Notes under the pieces: model-generated | Databases searched by the model: none | What the model was told of the DNA's origin: nothing | What the model saw: only the letters and a program-made list of their open reading frames with translations | Origin: Metopolophium dirhodum | Taxonomy: Eukaryota; Arthropoda; Insecta; Hemiptera; Aphididae | Reading direction: 5' to 3' | DNA length: 64,000 nucleotides | NCBI RefSeq assembly: GCF_019925205.1 | Contig: NC_083568.1 | Location: forward strand, 28,704,393 to 28,768,392 | In this document: one piece after another, positions 11,607 to 24,718 of the stretch | How the letters are laid out: every line of letters starts with the position of its first letter | How positions within the stretch are numbered: the first letter of the stretch is position 1 | Translations under genes and position numbers: made by a program

Positions 11607-14600
11607 GTATGGATTCAATTATTGATATAGAATGATTATATTCATTGCATTATAATTTTTATTGTATTAATATTAATTATCAGCAGTGCCTTGTACATTA
11701 CTTGGAATTAATTTCAAAACAGAAATCAATTATTGTAATGATATTAATATAACCTAAAAGAAAAACATAATGTTTGCCGTTTATTTGAATTTAAATTTAT
11801 ATAATATTATGATGTAGGTAATAAAAAATTATTTTATTTTTATTATCTTTCAACAAAAAAGATATTATAGCTCAACAATTAGTTGAATATACATACCTAG
11901 TGTTTTTAAAAATGTTTATTTTTTTTGATTTTAAGGGAAACATTAAATCTTCTGTATATTAAATTTATATTATACAAACTAATTATAGTGTATCCAGCTG
12001 CTATATACTAATATAATATTTTATAAAAGTTATAACTCATACAATTTGATTTTGCTTTAGTGAAGCAAAAATTAATAAAAATTAATTTATCAACAATAAC
12101 TTTATTGATTTTATTCCTACATAGGCGTAGAGCACAATTATTTATATAATTATAAAAAAATTGAATGACGTGTACAAAATCATCAGACACGTCATAGTTA
12201 AATTGTTAATAGTCTACCATTATATAAAAATTATTAAATCGTACCTAATTATTCGTAGTGAATAAACATGATAGACTAATAAAATGCATTGTTTTATTTT
12301 TAGATTCTTGTGAAGGTAATATTTTTAATTAATTATTAATAAACAAATAGTAACTTAAAATATTTATGATATGTAACAAAATTATAATTATTAAAAGTTT
12401 AATAATATCTTAAATATTTATGGTTGAGATTATAATGATCTGAATTGTTCATTTAACGGAAACAAATATATCTGAATCTATTTTTTATTATATTGATCTC
12501 CATTTTAAAGTCGATTTGTCATATTCATAAATAATTATTATATTATATCATTGAATTAAAGTTGAGTACAATCCATTATATATTGACCCACTTGTAACCT
12601 ACTGTATAGGCGAGTGACATCCACTTATCCGCTTTTTTTATATTTCCAAACATTAAAAAATAATTTTTACTAAAATAATGTAAAAATAGTATAAAAGTAT
12701 AAAATATAAAAATGTTTGCCGTTTTTAAATTATTTTTGGTTATCCATAGATATTCGAAAACAGTATTCGTTTATGCGTAATTGTTAATAAGAAAAACTAA
12801 TTCAGAATTTTTTTTTTGTGGAATGGTTTTATATAATAATCATTGATTGTATTATAGGTACTATCTTTTAAATTTATTATCAAACTATACTAGGTTAAAC
12901 AGAGTGGTTTTTATATCTTAAGCTACTCATTATTTCAAAAAGTTTTAGTGTTTTTCAATATATTTTTTTACATGGTTTCGAGTCAAAAACCACAACATTT
13001 TTTAAAAATAACTATACATTTTTGGAGATTTTTTGACTGGAGTAGTTAGTAGACCAATATTTTTCGGGGTAACCACGTTCCACTCCAATCATTAAACTTT
13101 TAATTTTTATAACTCATAAACTACTCGTCCTAAATTCGATTTTTATCGATCGAAATACTGAGACAAATTTTCTGATTAGACCAAGACCTTATACCGTATT
13201 GTACAATCTCTAAATATTTAATGCATCAATAAATTGTTAGCTATTGGCCAATAAAACAAGTGATTAGTGAACCATTAAATATATTATCGATTGTTGGTGC
13301 TACTCGTATGCATAATTTTATATCATAATCTTATATAGATAATTTTAAAATGTAATAGGTATTCTAAGAGTTATCGGATTCGAAGGTAATTATTATTAAC
13401 AAACAAGTAATTTAATGTTTATTACGTCCTTTTTTTGTAGTATATATTATACGTCAATGTTATAATAATAGACTTTATGAGCTTGAAGGTTAATTTAAGC
13501 TATTTTAATTTTAGATAACATTTGGCAAAATTAAAAAAATATTTTTTAACTAATTTATAACATAAATAAACAACATTTTGTATGCTGTATTATGGTTCCA
13601 GATTCCAAACAATACTCAAGTCTTTCGTGAATCGTGTTTATTATTTAATCGATACTTTGAGTATTTGTGTCTACCTCTATTATTGACCTTTTCTCACACA
13701 AAATAATACATTTCTCGGTGTACCTATTTAACTATTTAAATATATTATTATATAAAATCATCTAGATATTGTCTTCATTTTTATTTAAATAGAAAACCGT
13801 CAATAATTAGTTATTTTAGGGAAATTTATTTATGAGTTATTGGAAACAAATAAAACTTTGTTTTAGGAATCTTTGAACCCACAGTGTCGCAAACAAATCT
13901 CTCAATATCCATTCAACATTCCTAACGTTTCACTATCAGAAATTTAAAAAAAAAAGCAATACGTATTCAGTACCTACTGTAATATTATATACCTCGGTCA
14001 CTATAGTGCATTGAAATGCATATTGTAAGTACAAAGTTCCTAGGTTAGTTCCATTAAGATATTATACAATTGCATTAAAAGATTATCAATAGATATAAAT
14101 AAACAAAATATTGTATGCCTTACCTACTTATTGTGGTTCCAGATTTCATAAAATTCTCATAAGTCGTTTGTGAATCGTGTTTAATATTTAATTGGTATTA
14201 TAAATATTTGTTTCCACCACGAGGGATCTCTTCTCACTCAAAATAATACATTTATACTTCTCAGTGTTCCTTTTTACCTATATAAATATATTATAAAATA
14301 AAAGCATCAATATTATATTGTCTTCGTTTTTATTCAAATGGAAAACTGTCAATAGTTTGATATTTTTCGGAAACAAATAAAACCTTATTTTATGAATCTT
14401 TGCACCCACAGTGTCACAAACACCTCTCTCATCACTACTCATTTGACATTTCTAATGTTCCACTGTAACAACTAAAAAAAGCAATAATATATTGTATACC
14501 TATATATTATATAGTGCATGTATAAAGGTTTCTAGGTTAATGCCGATTAGAGATTATACAATTAAGATAATTACGTCACAAAAGTTACGTTAAATAACTG

Positions 14601-17600
14601 CTGTGTGGGGTAGGTGTCATAATAATAGGTATAAATGTATAATACTAGAAAGATACAATTTCAGATACATATGATGATTATAACATAACAAATTTTAAAA
14701 GTATGTATTATAAACTAAATTTTATTATTAATGCAATATTAAATAATAAATATTATACATCGTTGCCTAATGTATATACCACCAAAATGCCAAATTAAAT
14801 GTCATAATCTGTATACTTTGAACTTCTCCAATTAAAGAGCAATCATAAATTTAAAAAGTACTTTCAGAATTAATATTAATAAACAGCTTTTAAATTGTTA
14901 TATATCTATGAAATGCAAACATTCAAATGTTTTACAATTAATTCCATTCATTTACAAATTTGAATTGAAACTTAAATATTATTATATATTCAGCAAAAAT
15001 CTCTTTTTAAAGGAAATAATTTTATAATATACACAATATAATGTACATTTTTATTATTGTAATCAATTGTTTTTATTTATTTTTCAGTAAAAAAACGTAG
15101 GTATTTCATTTTTTTTTTTTTTGTTAATTAAGTTATATTAATTAATTTATAGTCTGCAGTTTGCATTAGTTATGTAAACATTTACTCCAGAATACTGTAT
15201 TATGATTACATATTATCATGTGTAACAGGTTACCTATTAGTTATTACATGGTGTAATTTACACCTGTAATAAGCTATATGATATTGATTATGAATGTAAT
15301 TTTAAAATTGCTAAATTGTAGCGTTGACTTCTGTTAGTCTCTATATTCTCTACTATTTGTAATCCAAACTACTGACTAGTAATGTGTAATATATAAGTTA
15401 TATTACATATCGATGTGTTATAAACTCTTGTGATTTATGTTCGTGCGTGTTCTGTAGCTAACGTTTCCAATTACTTTTTAAAATAACCGGTAAAAATATA
15501 AAACAATTAAGTAAACACCTAAACACACCGTCGGCATTGTCTTTTAAGTTAAACACAATATTTCAACAACTGTTTAATAATATAACTTTTGCGATAAATG
15601 TTTTGAAGAAAAATAGTGTGACCTAAATTATAACTGAGATTTTGATTTCTCTGTAGTATAGGTACCCTTCCTATAATATATATATGGAAATAAATACTTA
15701 ATGGACTGGAAACGACAATGGGAGCGGGTGACGGGGGACGGCCCGCAAAAGGTTCCTCTGTTATCATCAACACTTATTATTGAATGTTTCCAGCGCTACC
15801 AGTGATTTTATTTAGCGTCACATTTTGTATCTCAGTTAACATATACAGATGGTGTGTAAACTCTCAATGATGATTGCGACCCCCCGCATTTGCCTCTTGT
15901 ACATACTTTCGAGGCCACTGATAAGATGCTTGTTTCCAGTCCATTATATCTTAGTCTGTGGTAATGATTAATGAGTAATACACCCGTGTCCTGCTGGTAC
16001 ATAGAGTGCGGCCCTCGTACAGAAAAGCTACAGCAAGACAGAATATGAGTCGGATAGAAATTGCACGAACTCGCCGCGCTAGCTGCGATATAGTGAAGTT
16101 TCAGTGGCGTAATAACAAGCTATTATAATTACCTTTTAACTAATTTTTTTTAAATTAAATTATAACACTGACAAATACATTAATATAGTAAATACTAAAC
16201 ATATTTATTTAGTGCCTAGATATATATACTTATTTTCTAAAATAATAGCAAAAAAAAGACCAATAGATTGAACCCCAAATCTCCCCTCCCCGCGTAAATA
16301 CGCCACTGGTTGCAATGTAAACATTTTTAACATGTTTTTATAGTTGATAAGTCATAGATCGATAGGTGTTATGTGGAGAGCCCCAGAACACATAAGTAGG
16401 ACCCTATTACTGAACAATTAAGAAACAGGAAATACCTAGTGATTATTGCGCATAATCAACAACTATTACTTCAACTCAGCTCGATTGCAGAACAAAATAT
16501 TGTTATTATATTATGCGGGTTGTATTAATAAAAAAATAATCGATAATAACAAATACACAATGATAGGTATAATTGAAACAATCCTATTTATTCTAAACTA
16601 TATATTTGTTTTTGTAGTCAGTGAATGTAAGTATTCCTGGTTTTAATAATAAATTTGACTCATTAAAGTCAGTAAAAAAATATATTTGAAGGATATCAAA
16701 AATTGAAGCTTATATAACATATTTCACGAAAATAATACTATCTCAATAAAATGATGGTCAAATATATTTGTAGCTGTGTATTGGAAATAGTAATCATAAG
16801 TAGTCAACTATACATTATTTCTAACTTTTATAGATGAATATAGTAAGTTAAATGATTTTCATTTCTTCATAATCTTATATTTAATAAGGTTTATTCCAAT
16901 AAATTAAAAAATGTATTTATTTTTTTATCTAGGTGAATTAGGAGGTAATTTTTTTAAATCACATTATACAAATTAGTAATTATCTATAGCGACTTACAAT
17001 GCAGATTGAACATACTATTATATTAATAATGTGCAACTTTTTTTAATACCACCCATTTTGAATATTGATATGTTTCATTACAGTTTTTTTAAGTAATTTG
17101 TTTCTATTATATTTATTTTAGTCACTTTTAGTATGTATATTTTTGTTTTGTTTTTTTATGTTATTAACCCCCCCCCCCCTCCCCAAAAAAAAAAAACACT
17201 CCACCAGTCCACCATACTCCGTTTATTATAGTATTAATTACTTAATCCATTTGCTTAAAATTGAATGTTCATTTATTGATAAATTATAAATATATATTTA
17301 AGATCAAAGATCAGTAACATTAGAGTCACAAATTGTAATGTTTGTCAAGTCTTTCTTTAAGTATAAGAAGTTTTTTTACAAAAATATCACGTTTCAAAAT
17401 AAATATTTAAATTGTAGTTATTTTTAATGTTCCTATGTTTTTTTTTCCGGCCATACTACTCTTTAACAGTTTTAGCTGTCACTACTATATCATGCCACTT
17501 TTCTCTGTCTTGTACAATATGATGCCAATCTTATTGGCCACTGCGTTTAGGTCTCCTGCACTCTACCAATCCACCTCTTTCTGAGACGTCCCCCTGGTCG

Positions 17601-20600
17601 TTTTCCTACAGGTTTCCGTTCGAAAGCAACCCATAGAGGGTCGTTTTCTTCTCTCCTTATAGGATATTGCCTAGCTATTGGATTCTTTAACCTTTGATAA
17701 AGTTAGTTACTGCAGTTAGGTTACTCCATGGAGCCAAATTCATCATTTCCTGCAGTTCCCTATTGTTTATTTTTCGCCAACTTCTCACATTCGTGTCAAA
17801 CATAGGACCGCATATTTTTCTCCATATCTTTTTTTCGAATGTTCTTAGCCTCCTCTATATAGCCGTCGTTGTAGTCCAGGCTTCACATCCGTAAGTCAAC
17901 TTGGGTCTTATGATTGACACATATAATCTTGCTTTGGATTTTCTCGACAGCGCTTTGGAGTTAATAAATTTCAGTAATGCATAAAAGGTATTTTCCACTT
18001 TGTTTATATGAATATTAATTTCTTTAGACTAATCGATTTTTATACACAACGTTGCTCCTAGGTATTTGGATTCCATAAACCGAAAATTAGATGCACATAT
18101 CCTTCCAATGTGCGAAGTACACAAAATAATAAGGGTATTATTAACAATACCCTCAAATATGTACTTAGCAATGTAATATAGATAGACAATATTATTATTC
18201 ACACTTCAGAATTTACGAATTTTCAGTAGGTAGTAGAACACCACTATGAATTTCATATTGTAGCTATAATACATTTTATAAATAACTATCGTATATTATA
18301 TATTTTTTTGCAGAAAAAATTAGTGAGTATAATATACGTATATTGTAATATTTTTGATTTTTCCTCTTCTATTTTATTCTGACTAGATAACAAATTCAAA
18401 ATTACTTGGAATTCACGGTGTTTGTAATTGGTTCAGGTTCTTATTTATTTAAAACACAGTTTAGGTGATTAAAATGTCTTATTATGTATTAAAACTAAGT
18501 TACCTTAACTGATTTTTTAATTACCTAAATTGATACTTCAACGCTTTAGTGTAATCCTTATATATTATATAATTCTTGAGTGTATTCTGTTACTGTTCGT
18601 GTAACTTATGAACAACTTGACCCATTGATAAACAAGTTATATTTACATATAGATTATACTTTTTTCCCCAAAATCTTGAATGTTTACTTACTTAATCATG
18701 ACATAATTTCGGTATTATCAATTTACGGAAAATATTATGAACCTTCAACATACATATTTATAAATTAATTTAAATATTATCGTTTACAGTAAAAATGCGT
18801 ACGTATTATTATTTTTTTTATATATACATTACATTTACATAAAATATTATTTTGCATGAAACTTGTTTTTTTTAATTGTATAATATTCTGATCTGAGCGA
18901 GGAAAGTATCAATATATAAATGTGTTAGAGTTACAATAAAATTCAAAATTTGCAAATATACATAAAAAATACAACAAAAAGAGCTAATCTAATTTCTTGT
19001 AATTATTTATATGAATATTTGGTAATTTTATTTGGTATATTTGTACTCTGATACAGCATAAGAAGTGCAATTTATCAGTTTTTTTCTGTTCTTTTCTGAT
19101 AACATAAAAATTTAACTATCGTAATAATAATTTTCAACGACATAGTTGTAAAAATATCTTTTGGATTCCAGTTATTGTAAATGGATTAAGGAATTAAGGA
19201 ATATTCCATTATTGAGGAATAAAATGGGGTAGTTCAATCAAAAACAATTAGCTCTTAAATTATTGTTATAGTTATCATAATTTATATCTCATTAAAATAT
19301 TTTTTTTTCCAGTAAATGAAGGTACGTAATTATTATGTATTTTCACTGAATTAGTAATTTAATAATTCTATTTTGTAAAATTTCAAATCAGTATTAACAC
19401 AATAATTTGGGTGCTCAAGACCAAAAGGGGCTTGATTTATTTATTAAAATCCTCTTTTTAAAATGTATATTGTAACGGTATACACTACACGTACTAAAAC
19501 GGTTATGTTAGGTTAGGTTAGGTTAGGTTAAAAAATCAAGCAGAACCACCAAGTTTCAACTCCCTTCAAAATTGCACATATAATATGTAAGATAAACGAT
19601 AATTTCGAAGGACCATTTAATACGTTGAACTAGTAAGCTCTCAGGGGTAGCCGGGTTGGTAATCAGATTGGAGTTTCGTCAATTGCTCCGAATTTGGGAC
19701 ACTACCTGAATAGTATACATCTATTGCACCGGTATTAAAAAAGTAAATCAAAAAGGTATTACATCTATTGCGCCGGCATAACAAAGGTATATTAAAAAGG
19801 AATACATCTATTGCACTGCTATTAAGAAAGTTAAATTAAAAAGTAAATTTAAATAAAAATAATTTACATACATATATGACATACAAATTTATCTTTCTGA
19901 TGAAGTGTCTTGAATCTTAATCTCAATCTAAAAAAATTAAACTAAAATTAGAAAATGTAGATATAAAAACAGATTTATATTTAATTACCTTATAATAATA
20001 TAGGTAGATATATTAGATTAAAACACGTAAAAACCGATTTGTAATTATAATAGAAATAGTATTATAGATGTTTATATAAAGAATCGATCAGCGTTATTGA
20101 CGTACACAATTTATTACATTCAAACATCGATAGGCGCAATTGACATACACAATTTATAACATTGGAATATCGATCGGCGCAGTTTATGTATACCTTTTTC
20201 CTATCCCATAATTTTTCTTTCTTTACCTGTGATTTTCGGCGCAATTGATATATGCACGTCTAACGCTTCAGACAACGACCGTATGTCATCGCCGAATTCC
20301 CATCGACAGGCAACTCAACAAACAGTCCAATGATGTGAAGCAGGTAGCACTGACGCGACAATGGACAACAAGAATTTGACATACCATTGATTTAATTCAC
20401 ATATAAATATACATTTTCTAAACCTAAACAACCAATTCAGAACCAATAATACATGAGTGGCAACTAATAACTGCCATCATTAACAATTTACAAATCGTCA
20501 AGATTCTAGAACATTATTATACAGGTGATACAATTTAAATACCGGGTCCTCCATTATTAAGCTCTCAGCCGAACAGTTCAAAGTATAGTATGCAATATCA

Positions 20601-23600
20601 CTTCTATTTAAACACTTTAACCTTCAACATCTACTACCAATCTCCAAAAGAAACAGAAGATTTAGGAACTATAGTCGCATCAACAGCACGGCTGCTGTAA
20701 AATTTTATCTCCTACTGAAAATTTTGTAAATTATTTAGAACTTTTTAAATAAATCACTAGATTTCCCTTTTTTGTCTTAACATTTTATGAGTATTTTATA
20801 ATTATAATTATAAACTTTTGCTGGGTATTTTCTTTCTAGATGAAATAGATTGTAAGTGGATTTTATTTTCAGCAATAATTTTTATTTTATTCGATATATT
20901 AGATGATAGTTTATGATATAGATAGTTTAAGACTTCAATAATGTTAGTCTTAAATCACGTGTTTGTAATTTTTAGTTCAATTCATAATCTTGTAGCTGAA
21001 CTATATTATAAATATTCTATAATTAATAACTAAAATTTTAATTTTATTACAGTTGACAAAAGTACGTAACAAGTTTTATTTTGTAAAATATTTCTTATGG
21101 CCGTTATTCATACAAAGTTTTCGATTATGAAATGAAAGGAATGCATTTATGCTCATTTATATGTACTTTTTGTCAATCCTACCGACGGACCTGATAACGG
21201 AATAAGACCTCTGTAAACTAATTAGAATTCGTTAATATGTCGTTATTGAGATCGATCAGGCCACATTTTGAGATACCTATCTAATTTAATTTTCCAATAA
21301 TCAAAATCCAACTCAATATGTCAAACTGATGGATTAATATCATATTACAAAAAGACCTGACAAAAAAAAATTGGTAGGAATAAATATAAAAATGTGTACC
21401 TTGTACAAATAAAGTGGATGTGTTTATATTTTAAAAATTTTAATATAATAAAAACATTTTAATTAGTTAACAAAAGTTATTATATTAGTCAGTTCTTTCT
21501 GTTATACCCTGTGCTCATAACATCACAATATGATTTCATAATACTATGCCAATGATATCAGAAGTCACTGGGTAATAACTCCAAATAAAATAAATGTATT
21601 CTTACCTATTGCTTTTCGGCTTCTAGTGAATGTAAGCCAATAAGAGGGAAAGTCCATTCAAAACGATACAAAAGTTATAAACATTTTTTTTGTGTTTAAT
21701 AGTTTCCAATAAAACACGTCATAATAATATAATAACATATCATCTTTTAAATATTTGAAAAATTATTTTTTTTACTCTGCCGACTAATTTAATGTTAAAA
21801 ACGGTTTTATTCTTTCTTGAAAAACTACGTTTCTGCCTACTGGAGTTACTGCTCAGTGGCTTTTTATGGCAGAATATTAGTAGTTAATCTCCATATTTCA
21901 TAAATAGTGAATCATAAATAATAATAATATTATTTATTAAATTGTATGTTTATTATTTTATTTATAGACAAAAAAAGTACGTGCATTTGTATTTTTAATT
22001 TTTATTTGTGATTACTTTATGTGTCTCATAACTTTTGTAATGATATTCACCATATTCAAATGTTTAATTACTCACTGTGAGTACCACAATGAATATGAAT
22101 TAATTCAGTTATTGTTAGCTAATATTTGGTATTAGTATATAACTACCTATTATTACCTATTCGCCTTTAATTATATGTGGTATCTGGGTTCAATGGTTCA
22201 TAATCTATAAATATAAACTAACATTTTAAAAATTGTTAGCTATTCATCAAAATTTTGGTTGATTAAAATTTTGTCTACTTAACATATAACATTACATTTT
22301 AAAACCGTTTGCATATTTTTTTATTATGTGAATAAAACTTAACGGTAGGTCCAAAATTCAAAATAAAAAACATTTTAATAAAAAGTTATTTTTCATTTTT
22401 TATAGATGAAATAGTGGAACGTAAGTACCTATCTACCTATTATTTATTATTATATGTAATTAAATTTTATGTAAAATGTATTTAACAATTTCACCAGAAT
22501 GCGACTGAAACAAAATTAGTGTCGAAACTTTTTGAATGATTATGGATCATTCCCCACCAACGTGAAATTCCATCAATTCAAGGATTCTTCCCTAAAGACC
22601 ACAAATCATTAAATACCAACATCCAAAACCCATTGATTTCAAATATCACTTAGATAAATATTACTTAGAAAACAACAATATTATTACAGTTATTTTTTAT
22701 GAGTTATGCTATGATACCAATAAAACGTAAATTTATAAATAATAAATTAAAATTTTAAGAAAGTGCGTTTGAGAAAAACCAACAAACTAATGATGATTAA
22801 ATACTGCCGTTTTTCAGGAACTTTGCTAACCTTCCCAAAGTGTCAAGTAGACTCCATATTATGTTACAAGAATCTACTCACAAAGTTTAAGTTGAATCAT
22901 TTTTAGTGAGGTGACGGATAAAGAACTTATTGTACAACCAGTTATTCATGGGTTTCAATTTGTCTTATTTTTCTTTGGGTCCAGAATGGTGAAACGGTTA
23001 ACACGAAAAATCAGATTTGGTGCATTAAATAATGTCCTTGAAACTTCAAATGCATGCTATTGGTGGATAGTTCCACAAAAATTAGCCCAAACTCAATTAA
23101 ATTAAAGAGCCCTATCAACGTTAAAAATTGATTGTAAATCATTTTTCATTTTTATTAATTAAGATTGTATTTATACGGGATAAGAGCGAGTAAGATAATC
23201 CCTGTTTCGAGGGTTACGAATAAATTTGGATGTTCAATTAAAATGTTTCGCTGGGAAATGTCAGTGGAAATTGTCACAATATAGTTTATTTTTACAGAAT
23301 TTATATTGAGATACAAGAACAGTTTGAGAGGTATGTATATGATTAGAATGACATAATACTACATTGTAATAAAATGTAAATTGATTATAAATACTAAAAT
23401 AGTAACTAAAATAACATGTTTTTGGCGTATTCAATGTCAACCGGAGCACGACTGATCGTAAAATAAGAATATGGTGTTTGAATACTATTACAATATTATT
23501 GCTTATATTGAATATCTACATGATAATATTATATACGAAAAAATAATTTGTATAAACGGTGTTGGCCCGGACTCAAGTTAGCGATTGTTTAAGGCAACGA

Positions 23601-24196
23601 TCCAGGAAATATTGGATCGGCATCGACCGTAACGTGTCGCTGTTTATGAATATGAACGGGTTATACTCATATGCGTAAAAAATATGTAAAAACAAATGCA
23701 TCGGGTGAGATGTGAGAATAACCTATTTTGTTTTTCCAGTTCAAGTAAATGGCATAACTAGAACACTGAACGAGCGGACATAATATATTAATTTATTTAT
23801 TAATTGGCTAGTCTGATAGTTGACACATGGTGTGTTGGCATTATATAATTATTTATTTTTTTGGGTTTTTATTCTTGTTGACAACATTTTTATGTCCCAA
23901 TAAAGCATTTGTAAGATTTATCAAAATCGAGAGATTTAAAATTTATTTTTTATTTTATGATAATCGAAAATTGCAATTTTTTTGTTGTAAAAATAATTAT
24001 AGAATAGCTTTGAGCTGAATAAAATGGTGGGCTTGTGATAAAAACTGCTCTTAATAATATGCTTGAACAATGAACTATACAATTCACATAATAAAAATCA
24101 CCAATTTATTTTTCAGATAATAATCCGGTTTCTGCTTTCTGTCGTTCTGAAATTAAAGAAAACCCGCTTGTTTTTAAAACCATTCTATTAGTTTAA
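11504..24196 (+). CDS. Gene 1: complete micro-exon secreted effector-like gene
   Basis: Exons: 11504-11606, 12304-12315, 13359-13385, 14665-14700, 15088-15096, 16618-16626, 16834-16842, 16933-16944, 17122-17130, 18314-18322, 18790-18798, 19313-19321, 20840-20851, 21053-21061, 21968-21976, 22407-22421, 23298-23330 and 24117-24196 (TAA). An optional 48-nt exon may lie at 13441-13488. Thirteen of the eighteen exons are 15 nt or shorter. All have AG/GT borders, all internal lengths divide by three, all junctions are phase 1, and the joined frame has no stop: 136 residues after 411 coding bases. The product has an N-terminal signal peptide, no membrane segment and a charged, low-complexity body, so it is predicted to be secreted. 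From the family architecture I infer a salivary effector delivered to the host plant; the molecular target is unknown. Introns hold several transposons. Ten further exons match gene 2 and six match copy 0, which makes chance splice sites very unlikely. Confidence 0.82.
13559..14575 (+). repeat. Tandem duplication inside a gene 1 intron
   Basis: 13559-14085 and about 14092-14575 are two diverged copies of one unit. Both contain the phrases 'ataaataaacaa', 'gtgaatcgtgtt' and 'cccacagtgtc' in the same order. Gene 2 has one copy of the unit (about 51560-51860), so the duplication arose after gene 1 and gene 2 split. Confidence 0.65.
15683..15960. mobile_element. MITE related to the one at 46311
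   Basis: Ends in inverted repeats built on taatggactggaaac. The right end (15938-15960) matches the terminal sequence of the 46311-46592 element; the left end is decayed. Non-coding. It lies in a gene 1 intron. Confidence 0.5.
17440..18110 (-). pseudogene. Degenerate LINE reverse-transcriptase C-terminus
   Basis: Translated on the minus strand, this reads in broken frames L-T-Y-G-C-E-A-W, then a R-R-L-R-T-F-E-K-K-I-W-R-K-I block, then W-R-K-I-N-N-R-E-L, and finally K-P-V-G-K-R-P-G-G-R. That order is typical of the region after the RT palm in insect RTE/CR1-like endonuclease-reverse transcriptases. Multiple stops and frameshifts show it is dead. It is an insertion in a gene 1 intron that gene 2 lacks. 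Confidence 0.6.
19508..19530 (+). repeat. Short interstitial TTAGG repeat
   Basis: Four full TTAGG units plus TTA, the insect telomere repeat, inside a gene 1 intron and close to a transposon boundary. Confidence 0.7.
19678..20253 (-). mobile_element. Internally deleted Mutator-like element
   Basis: Copy A lacks this segment. Its right part (20070-20253) is the reverse complement of 62935-63110, which sits upstream of a FLYWCH/MULE transposase. Both ends carry inverted tcaattgc(t/g)ccgaa sequences, and several subterminal copies of the 'ttgcgccg' motif occur at both sides. No transposase remains. I could not define a target duplication. Confidence 0.55.
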
Positions 24197-24534
24197 TTTT
24201 TCAATATTTTATCTATAGGTAATTATGTTATGATATTTATATATTAAATTGTCTATTACAATATGTTAAATTGATTCCAATTATATTTTTTTGTTTTTGG
24301 TAACTACCAACATGGATGTACCTATTGAAGCATTTCAACTACCAATAATTCACTATTTTACAGTCACAGTATTTTTTATTGTTATTATAATAAATTATTA
24401 TACTATATTATAAATATTATTATGGATTTTTTCCTTACATTATCTACAAAATATAAAATGCATTTATGACTATTTAAATATTTTTGCCTTCCAGTCCTAA
24501 AAGACACATTTCATATTATAATAAACTGCATAGA
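20254..24534 (+). repeat. Segmental duplication, copy B (3' half of gene 1)
   Basis: Counterpart of 164-5054. It carries gene 1 exons from 20840 onwards and the first part of the 3' UTR. The homology is cut at 24534 by a LINE and resumes at 42337 through to about 42590. Confidence 0.85.
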
Positions 24535-24718
24535 CATAGTTCGTCGTTAGACTCCGTACAGTCATTACGTTGCTTATCGCGTTTCACGAGTACCGATTTT
24601 AATAGCTTCCGATAGCAGTATACTATACACGCACCATATCGCAGGTAATATGCTCGTTATTAATACTACTAGCTAAGATACAATACACCCAGCGGGCGCA
24701 AGCCCACAGCACTATAAA

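Noticed and set aside
13472..13488. Conserved 17-nt exon ending in GAAG|GT
   Set aside because: The length is not divisible by three and the shifted frame hits a stop in the next exon.
14145..14165. Candidate exon after 'ggttccag' (also 13604 and 51582)
   Set aside because: The donors would be gtcg or gtct and the lengths differ (18, 20, 21 nt).
15153..15173. 21-nt candidate micro-exon between 'aatttatag' and 'gtaaac'
   Set aside because: Conserved in length with gene 2, but phase 1 reading meets a stop in both genes.
22818..22915. Alternative terminal exon after 'tttttcag'
   Set aside because: Open in phase 1 in copy B but stopped after a few codons in copy A, with no good donor; the 33-nt exon at 23298 is conserved in both and fits better.
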